Positions 33,298 through 38,137 of a DNA stretch of 38,137 nt are shown in pieces (positions within the stretch are counted from its first letter, which is position 1; every line of letters starts with the position of its first letter). The notes below the pieces were generated by a model. The model did not search any database. It had not been told where the DNA came from and worked only from the letters and a program-made list of their open reading frames with translations. Source of the stretch: Clostridiales bacterium (GTDB lineage: Bacteria > Bacillota > Clostridia > Lachnospirales > Lachnospiraceae); contig JAAVHR010000047.1 in assembly GCA_014799595.1 (NCBI GenBank), forward strand, positions 1 to 38,137, given 5' to 3'. The translations under genes and the position numbers were made by a program.

Positions 33298-34437
33298 TTA
33301 CATTTCTTCTCCATCCCGGTTTCCAAGAATAATCCGAATTTCCACATCTTTGCTAAGAGTCCCTACTTCAATTTCTGCATCTTTAAAATAGGCAAGAAGA
33401 TCTTCACCATATCCCTCTTCTTTTACAATAATTTTAGTTTTTTCCAAAGTATTTCCAGTATAATTTCCAATCCGAATAACATTCATGCCTTGTTCTGCAA
33501 GTTTATTTTGAAATGCAGATGCTAATCCATTCACCTTTGTGCTATTTAATATTTCAACAGACAAACCAACAGAAGAAACTTTACTCTTTTTATTATGTTT
33601 CACTTTCTGTCCTTCTGTATAAGCAGCATTACTTAATACTTGATGGATTAAAGAATTCGTCTCTTCCACAGCAATAGAAAATACATTACCTACATTTTCC
33701 CCACTGACTTTATAAAATACTACCTGTTTAGGACCTCCTGCCAGATAACCAGATATGTAATTGCATTTTTTTTCATAAGATAAGTTGGATTTTACCTTAT
33801 CACAATACTTTTTGAAAAATTCCTCATATTTCTCTTTTGTTGTAAGCTGTAACATCTGCTTTTTATAACTATCTTTCCATATTTGTATTCCGCTTTCTTT
33901 TTCTTTGACAAACATCTCTTTATACACATCAATCGGAATTACTGTATAATAACTAAAAGAAATATCAAGTAAGTCTTCTAGGAGGATTTGTGCACATTGA
34001 TACATGCCTTCGCCTTGAAAATATTTATGTATTTTCCCCATTCGGATAATTTGAGGGATGTCTCCATTTACAGTGGCAAGTTTCTTATAAAGTTCATAAC
34101 TCATTGTAAATTCCAGATTCTTCGGCACAGTAATATAGTCCAGATTTCCCGTAGTATTATTAAATATTTCAATTAATATATTTTTTATTTGTTCATCATC
34201 TTCACCCGTTACCAAAATCAAATTCTTAGAAATTGTTTCTGCTTTTCCGTCTGCTTCTATCTTTTCAAGCAATCCATACAAATTTGGATTACCTTCCACC
34301 TCTGCCACATTTTCATAATAAAACATGGTAACCTTATAACTAATACCACAAACCAGACAAAACAACCCAATACATACACAAGACTTTAAAAATACACGCA
34401 AAAATATTTTTCCCACTTTTTTTTTCCTGTTCTTCAT
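33298..34437 (-). CDS. LytR_C-domain envelope protein with LCP-like core
   Basis: 379 residues. A basic N-terminus and one membrane segment (about 12-36) precede an extracellular part. Residues about 55-270 resemble LytR-CpsA-Psr-type organisation only weakly; I do not see the usual arginine-rich pyrophosphate-binding motifs. The C-terminal about 90 residues (LSVEILNSTKVNGLASAFQNKL) match the LytR_C domain. LCP proteins transfer polymers to peptidoglycan; activity here is uncertain. GGAGA lies before the ATG. The WecG-like neighbour suggests a shared envelope role. Confidence 0.75.
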   Translation of the reverse strand: MKNRKKKVGKIFLRVFLKSCVCIGLFCLVCGISYKVTMFYYENVAEVEGNPNLYGLLEKIEADGKAETISKNLILVTGEDDEQIKNILIEIFNNTTGNLDYITVPKNLEFTMSYELYKKLATVNGDIPQIIRMGKIHKYFQGEGMYQCAQILLEDLLDISFSYYTVIPIDVYKEMFVKEKESGIQIWKDSYKKQMLQLTTKEKYEEFFKKYCDKVKSNLSYEKKCNYISGYLAGGPKQVVFYKVSGENVGNVFSIAVEETNSLIHQVLSNAAYTEGQKVKHNKKSKVSSVGLSVEILNSTKVNGLASAFQNKLAEQGMNVIRIGNYTGNTLEKTKIIVKEEGYGEDLLAYFKDAEIEVGTLSKDVEIRIILGNRDGEEM

Positions 34438-34481
34438 TTTCTATTCTCCTATCTTTTTGCTGCTCTCTACTATAATACTAC

Positions 34482-34691
34482 TTACCCCTCTTCCTTTCCT
34501 ATACTGATGCCAATCCCAAATCCAATCAATAATCCAATTGGTATAAAAGTAAGATTATGAACATTAAATATACCAACCACCGCTCCCACTGCTGTTCCTA
34601 ATATTACTCCCAGCAACATGTAGTTGCCTTTTTTCTTCTCCTTTATTTCTTTTATATCTGTTGTTTTGCAAGTCTCTTTTTTTTCGTCCAT
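34482..34691 (-). CDS. Small membrane protein with two glycine-rich helices
   Basis: 69 residues. A charged N-terminus rich in Lys and Glu is followed by two hydrophobic segments (about 25-42 and 46-64) with Gly-zipper spacing (GVILGTAVGAVVG, GLLIGFGIGISIG). No known family is recognised. A site AAGGGAAGAG lies close to the ATG. It precedes the LytR_C gene by 44 bp and may be co-transcribed. Confidence 0.65.
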   Translation of the reverse strand: MDEKKETCKTTDIKEIKEKKKGNYMLLGVILGTAVGAVVGIFNVHNLTFIPIGLLIGFGIGISIGKEEG

Positions 34692-34714
34692 TTTACTCTT
34701 CCCTTTTATCCTAT

Positions 34715-34720
34715 AGTATA
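34715..34720 (-). promoter_or_regulatory. -10 element before the small membrane protein
   Basis: TATACT on the minus strand, 24 bp before the start, without a clear -35. The MITE D insertion begins just upstream. Confidence 0.3.
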
Positions 34721-34754
34721 CCCCATTATCCTATTTTCTAAACAACAAAAAACA

Positions 34755-34875
34755 GTAATAGTCCAGCCATGATTTATATTCCCACAGAATATACATTATG
34801 GCTAAAAGTATTATGAATGAAAGTTGATTGCTGTGTGCAACTTACACACATACTTTTGCATGGCTGAACTGTAAC
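34755..34875. mobile_element. MITE D (121 bp, exact 8-bp target duplication)
   Basis: The ends GTAATAGTCCAGCCATG and CATGGCTGAACTGTAAC form an imperfect terminal inverted repeat. The flanks AAAAAACA are identical at 34747-34754 and 34876-34883. The interior has TATATTC-CCACA-GAATATA and AAAAGTA/TACTTTT with TGTGTG/CACACA. The stretch ATGAAAGTTGATTGCT also occurs (inverted) in the 294-bp element near 17360-17376, linking families D and C. The insertion hit the U-tract of the PAP2 terminator. Confidence 0.88.
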
Positions 34876-34920
34876 AAAAAACAACACATCATATCCTCTT
34901 TCTACGAAAACATGATGTGT
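34876..34920 (-). terminator. Intrinsic terminator of the PAP2 gene
   Basis: Minus-strand stem ACACATCAT/ATGATGTGT (34912-34920 with 34884-34892), followed by TGTTTTTTG. The T-run is one copy of the MITE D target duplication, so the terminator survived insertion. Confidence 0.75.
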
Positions 34921-34938
34921 ATGATCTGTTTACAAAAG

Positions 34939-35616
34939 CTACTTTTTTCGCATATATTTCATACATTCAACTGCACTATAGTATAACATTACCAAAGCGG
35001 TACCAAGCAAAACTCCTCCCAAAATGTCTGTAAACCAATGCACCCCTGACACTAACCTTCCAAGAACTGTTACCGAAATGATAACAATAGATACAATTTC
35101 TGCAATCAATAAGACTCTTTTCTCTGATATGCGGGAACGAAACTGCATAATTGCTGTAATCATTATACAAAAAACAAGCATGGAATGAGATGAAGGGTAA
35201 GAGGCTTCCAATCCCTCCTCTAAAATCACTGGTCTGTAGTTAATTATAAATACTTCAAACAATACATAAAATATCATCACTAACACATAGAATCCACCCA
35301 ATATGATAATATCTGTATCCACTTTTGTAATGCTCTTCTTTGTAACAAGCTGTGCCACTCCTAACAAGCCAAAAACTGCTGCCACTAAAAGTGCAAGAAT
35401 CCCTGTTACTTCTGTTACATTATACCAGAATGGATTATCTCCAAAAAATATAAATACTGCTCGATTAATGGTTGCAAAACCTATATTGGAATTCTCTGGT
35501 CCTACCGCTTGTACATCCACTACTCTTACTGCAATAGTATACAAAATAAATGCCAGAAACAAAGCTCCTGTTATTATAAAGTTTCTTTGATTTTTCTTCT
35601 TTTGATCCTCTCGCAT
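34939..35616 (-). CDS. PAP2-family membrane phosphatase
   Basis: 225 residues from the ATG at 35616 (GGAG seven bases upstream; an ATG at 35622 is too close to it). About six membrane segments. The PAP2 motifs are recognisable: NYRP in the position of motif 1, YPSSHSM for PSGH, and GRLVSGVHWFTDI for SRxxxxxHxxxD. Likely acts on lipid pyrophosphates such as undecaprenyl pyrophosphate or on phosphatidate, at the outer face of the membrane. Ser replaces Gly in PSGH, a tolerated variant. Confidence 0.85.
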   Translation of the reverse strand: MREDQKKKNQRNFIITGALFLAFILYTIAVRVVDVQAVGPENSNIGFATINRAVFIFFGDNPFWYNVTEVTGILALLVAAVFGLLGVAQLVTKKSITKVDTDIIILGGFYVLVMIFYVLFEVFIINYRPVILEEGLEASYPSSHSMLVFCIMITAIMQFRSRISEKRVLLIAEIVSIVIISVTVLGRLVSGVHWFTDILGGVLLGTALVMLYYSAVECMKYMRKK

Positions 35617-35748
35617 TTCCATTCTCCATTCGTTAAAATCTCATTTCTCTCATTATAACATATCTCTTCTCTCTAAGCACTTAAAATTTTATATTCTTTT
35701 CTCTCTTATTTTTTGTAATATTATCCAACATTATTCATAATGAGATAC

Positions 35749-35795
35749 AACAGGAGCAGTCATTATAAAAAATGACTGCTCCTGTTTTTATTTTG
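35749..35795 (+). terminator. Strong hairpin with plus-strand U-tract between two minus-strand genes
   Basis: A perfect 16-bp stem (35749-35764 with 35771-35786; core ACAGGAGCAGTCATT) with a 6-nt loop. TTTATTTTGTT follows on the plus strand. On the minus strand the tail is GTATCTC, poor in T, although an A-tract precedes the stem. It may serve the unknown gene ending at 35810, or stop antisense transcription. Confidence 0.65.
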
Positions 35796-35809
35796 TTCTT
35801 AATTCTCAC

Positions 35810-36469
35810 TTATTCTACTGCAGTCTGCACTGCTTCTTTTGATGCATAGTAGTCGTCAAATAATTTGTTCGCTGCTTGTAAGGTATCATTACAAATGCCA
35901 GGAAGTTCCTTTCCCCATGCCTTTGTAGCTGCTTGGAATCCTTTCTGCATAGCATCCTGCATCTTTTTCATCTTTTCCACATCATCGCCAGCCAAAGCAC
36001 TCGCAAAATCAAAAAGTCTCTGGGAAGTCTGTTTTACTCCATAATAACCATCTTCTGCAATGTCCTTTTGTGCCTGGGCTTTTGTCTCTGCATCTACAGT
36101 ATAATTACCACTCGCAAGGAATTTCCAAATACCATCCTTATCATTATTTGCCAATCCATAAGTTCCAGCTTGCTTTGACATCATTTGTTGAACCAGACTA
36201 GCAAGCTGTTTTTGTCTTGCCTCTTGGTCTGCTTTTAATTTGTCAACCAAAGCACTTCTTTCTTCCTTACTCATGCGGTTAATAGAATAAGTTCCTTTGT
36301 TGTTAGCATCCTCGGATGTCTTTTCAAAAACAACTGCTCCTGATGTCTCTTTTGCTGCTGCACTATCCTTTGTCTCTGTGCTAACTTTCTCTGTAGCTTC
36401 CTTTGAAGCTTCTACCGATGTGGTATTGTATGCACCATAGGTGCTTGATGTTGTTGCATTTACACTCAT
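35810..36469 (-). CDS. Unknown protein behind a sigma-28-type promoter
   Basis: 219 residues from the ATG at 36469, with AGGAGG upstream; a frame running further upstream enters MITE B3 and is spurious. The N-terminal third is Ser/Thr/Ala-rich and looks disordered. The C-terminal half is helical and contains EDGYYGVKQTSQRLFDFA and MQKGFQAATKAWGKELPGICNDT. I recall this C-terminal pattern from conserved uncharacterised proteins of flagellated bacteria, but cannot name a family with certainty. There is no signal peptide. A sigma-28-like promoter and the neighbouring chemoreceptor suggest a motility link. Confidence 0.75.
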   Translation of the reverse strand: MSVNATTSSTYGAYNTTSVEASKEATEKVSTETKDSAAAKETSGAVVFEKTSEDANNKGTYSINRMSKEERSALVDKLKADQEARQKQLASLVQQMMSKQAGTYGLANNDKDGIWKFLASGNYTVDAETKAQAQKDIAEDGYYGVKQTSQRLFDFASALAGDDVEKMKKMQDAMQKGFQAATKAWGKELPGICNDTLQAANKLFDDYYASKEAVQTAVE

Positions 36470-36502
36470 ACTTATGCCTCCTTTCTTAATTATATATGTA
36501 TC

Positions 36503-36527
36503 AAAATCTCTATAAAGCAGAGATTTT
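36503..36527 (-). promoter_or_regulatory. Leader hairpin before the unknown gene
   Basis: AAAATCTCT/AGAGATTTT (36503-36511 with 36519-36527), with T-runs on both strands. It sits between MITE B3 and the ribosome binding site and could reduce read-through into the gene. Confidence 0.4.
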
Positions 36528-36553
36528 TTTGAAACTATACAATTGAAACTTCC

Positions 36554-36698
36554 GTTACTGTTCACACCTACGGTGCAAACAGTAACGGAATCCAGCCTAT
36601 TTAAAGTTCGCCTTCGGCGAAAGGCTGGATTCTTGGCTGTTCTACGTTCTTGGCACATAGCTTGACAGCAAGTGTCAAGCTTGTGAGTGAACAGTAAC
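36554..36698. mobile_element. MITE family B, copy B3 (145 bp, near-exact target duplication)
   Basis: Ends GTTACTGTTCA (36554-36564) and TGAACAGTAAC (36688-36698); nearly identical to B1 with all three hairpins. The flanks AAACTTCC (36546-36553) and AAACTTTC (36699-36706) match at 7 of 8 positions. It is inserted between the sigma-28-type promoter and the unknown gene, so the mRNA leader should contain its hairpins. Confidence 0.9.
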
Positions 36699-36735
36699 AA
36701 ACTTTCCTATTTCAAATCGTATACTCTCATATAAT

Positions 36736-36763
36736 ATATCGGCTATTATTTTTCCATTTTTTA
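36736..36763 (-). promoter_or_regulatory. Sigma-28 (SigD/FliA)-type promoter
   Basis: TAAA, 16-bp spacer, GCCGATAT on the minus strand, matching the known flagellar/chemotaxis consensus TAAA-N15-GCCGATAT with one extra spacer base. It points to the unknown gene at 35810-36469, about 265 bp downstream across MITE B3. Confidence 0.65.
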
Positions 36764-36845
36764 CCCTTTTAAAGTAAAGAATTCTATGTTTTTTATAATA
36801 CAAAAGCAGAAATTTAATGTATATAACATTTCATACAGTTTAACA

Positions 36846-36883
36846 AAATATCCTCATTATACATTTGCACAATGAGGATATTT
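36846..36883 (-). terminator. Intrinsic terminator of the chemoreceptor gene
   Basis: A 13-bp stem AAATATCCTCATT/AATGAGGATATTT (36846-36858 with 36871-36883), followed on the minus strand by TTTTGTT. It begins a few bases after the stop codon. Confidence 0.8.
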
Positions 36884-36889
36884 CTATAG

Positions 36890-38137
36890 TTATGATATTT
36901 TAAATTGTTTTATTTCCTTATCCAGATTTTCTGCAATCTTTCTTAAATGCTCTGCATTATCTGATACATTTTCAATAATATCCTTCACCTGACTTACTGA
37001 TGCAAAAGTTTCTTCTGTACTTGCAGCATTTTGTTCTGCTATTGCAGACAAATCCTGAACTGTATCTACAACTGTTACACGAGATTCATCCATACTCTTT
37101 GTAAAATCTACGATACTGTCAATCCCTTTCATAGAATCTGTTACTTTTTCCTCAACAGTTTTAAATATCTTTCCTGTATACTCTACATTCTCACTCTGTT
37201 TGTTCATGACCACTTTCACTTCATCCATAGTTTTTACTGCTTCTTGGGAATTCTTCAACAACTCACTCACAATCTCATCAATACGGGAAGCCGTTTCATT
37301 AGATTGTTCTGCGAGTTTTTGAATCTGCATGGCTACAACAGCAAATCCCCGGCCATTCTCGCCAGCCCTGGCTGCTTCTATAGATGCATTTAATGACAAA
37401 AGATTTGTCTCTTCTGCAATAGAAGCAATCAGTGCAGTAGCTTCCTTAATCTTAATAGTGGATTGGTTGGTTACATTGGTCTGTTTGTAAATAGTCTCAA
37501 TAGCATCTTTTGACTGGTCATTAATTTCACCAAGTTCTCCCAATGTCTTACCAGCATGATTACTTGCATTTTTCATATCTTGAATATTTTTCTCTAATTC
37601 TGTAATCTTCTTTGTTGTTTCTTGAATCATATTTCCAATAACCATAACATTACTGATAGTCTCTTCCGTTTTATTGGCTTGGGAAGTGGCTCCCTCTGCA
37701 ATTTCGCTTACCGCTGTATCAATCTGGGATATCTGAATAGTCGTTTCATAAGCATCCTTCCCAAGATGTTCAGATGTGTCATAAAGTTCTTTAGATTCCT
37801 TCAGTAATTTCTGCACCACTTTCCCCAAATCCTGTTGCATTGCATCAATAGCCCGGCTCATATATCCCGTTTCGTCCATGCGTTTATTCAATTTATCTTG
37901 TTTTTCATCTTTCACAAAATTAAGCTCTCCCACTTTACGGATTACTCCACCCAACTGTTTAAAAGGCTGAATAATATTTGTTGCCAGTAAAAATGCACCA
38001 ATAAGACCAATTACAGTTAAAATCACTGATAAAACACTAGATCGCATTGTGTAGTCTGTAATTGGTGACATCATTTCATCTTCATCACAAGAAATAACCA
38101 AAATATAATTTCCATCTGGAGTCACAAAATAACCAGC
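36890..38137 (-). CDS. Methyl-accepting chemotaxis protein (5' end outside window)
   Basis: About 415 residues are visible; the frame is open to the window edge. The first residues ([16 protein letters not shown]) look like the end of an extracellular Cache sensor domain. A membrane segment (about 30-55 of the visible part), a HAMP domain and the long coiled-coil signalling domain follow. The hairpin tip reads [38 protein letters not shown]; the usual ADEIRKLAEQS is changed to [11 protein letters not shown]. It relays ligand state to CheA/CheW. The ligand is unknown. Confidence 0.93.
   Translation of the reverse strand, partial: AGYFVTPDGNYILVISCDEDEMMSPITDYTMRSSVLSVILTVIGLIGAFLLATNIIQPFKQLGGVIRKVGELNFVKDEKQDKLNKRMDETGYMSRAIDAMQQDLGKVVQKLLKESKELYDTSEHLGKDAYETTIQISQIDTAVSEIAEGATSQANKTEETISNVMVIGNMIQETTKKITELEKNIQDMKNASNHAGKTLGELGEINDQSKDAIETIYKQTNVTNQSTIKIKEATALIASIAEETNLLSLNASIEAARAGENGRGFAVVAMQIQKLAEQSNETASRIDEIVSELLKNSQEAVKTMDEVKVVMNKQSENVEYTGKIFKTVEEKVTDSMKGIDSIVDFTKSMDESRVTVVDTVQDLSAIAEQNAASTEETFASVSQVKDIIENVSDNAEHLRKIAENLDKEIKQFKIS

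Noticed and set aside
36470-36700. N-terminal extension of the unknown protein through MITE B3
   Set aside because: The extension is read through the inserted element. A strong AGGAGG-ATG pair at 36469 marks the real start.

Overview
The window is about 38 kb of AT-rich chromosome from an anaerobic, Gram-positive, probably motile clostridium. I infer a starch-using Lachnospiraceae (Roseburia/Agathobacter/Butyrivibrio-like). The basis is codon and base bias, strong AGGAGG-type ribosome binding sites, a very large secreted amylase with several starch-binding modules, anaerobic NrdG, QueH, a chemoreceptor, and a sigma-28-type promoter. No ribosomal RNA is present, so the genus is a guess. All protein genes that I accept lie on the minus strand. 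I see no tRNA, rRNA, CRISPR array, prophage or transposase gene.

Layout from left to right (transcription runs right to left): a giant GH13 amylase (115-5661); queH with an overlapping cohesin-like membrane protein (5848-7756); a secreted SH3-repeat protein (8104-9522); the purine operon purE-purM-purN-purD (9770-13490); an M29 aminopeptidase (13553-15697); an HD phosphohydrolase and a thioesterase (15994-17064); leuC-leuD (17682-19466); dut (19724-20170); a membrane-anchored C39-like peptidase; a VanRS-like two-component pair; nrdG; and the division/cell-wall set ftsE-ftsX-M23 endopeptidase-ctpA (21448-28287). Further right are a CdaR/PucR-type regulator, an orphan MsmK/UgpC-type sugar ABC ATPase (30177-31289), YitT, a degenerate WecG/TagA-like protein, a LytR_C-domain protein, a small membrane protein, a PAP2 phosphatase, an unknown protein behind a sigma-28-type promoter, and a chemoreceptor cut by the right edge.

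The most unusual content is between the genes. At least eight short, transposase-less insertions (61-294 bp) share terminal inverted repeats of the type GT(A/T)AC(A/T)GTTCA. Six are flanked by exact 8-bp target duplications, one by an exact duplication explained by a 6-bp slippage deletion, and one by a 7/8 match. They are built from interchangeable hairpins, come in at least four sequence families (A, B, C, D), and sit at gene boundaries: two at the stop codons of purD and dut, one in the U-tract of the PAP2 terminator, and others in 5' leaders. Solo 28-bp palindromes of the same terminal motif also occur. A separate pair of 106-bp elements (17564-17669 minus; 29944-30049 plus) shows compensatory base changes that suggest a conserved structured RNA.

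Functionally, the amylase and the orphan sugar ATPase fit extracellular starch breakdown followed by ABC uptake of oligosaccharides. The purine, leucine and dUTPase genes are housekeeping. FtsEX with a coiled-coil M23 endopeptidase and CtpA form a division-site peptidoglycan hydrolysis module. The WecG-like, LytR_C, PAP2 and SH3 proteins suggest further envelope functions.
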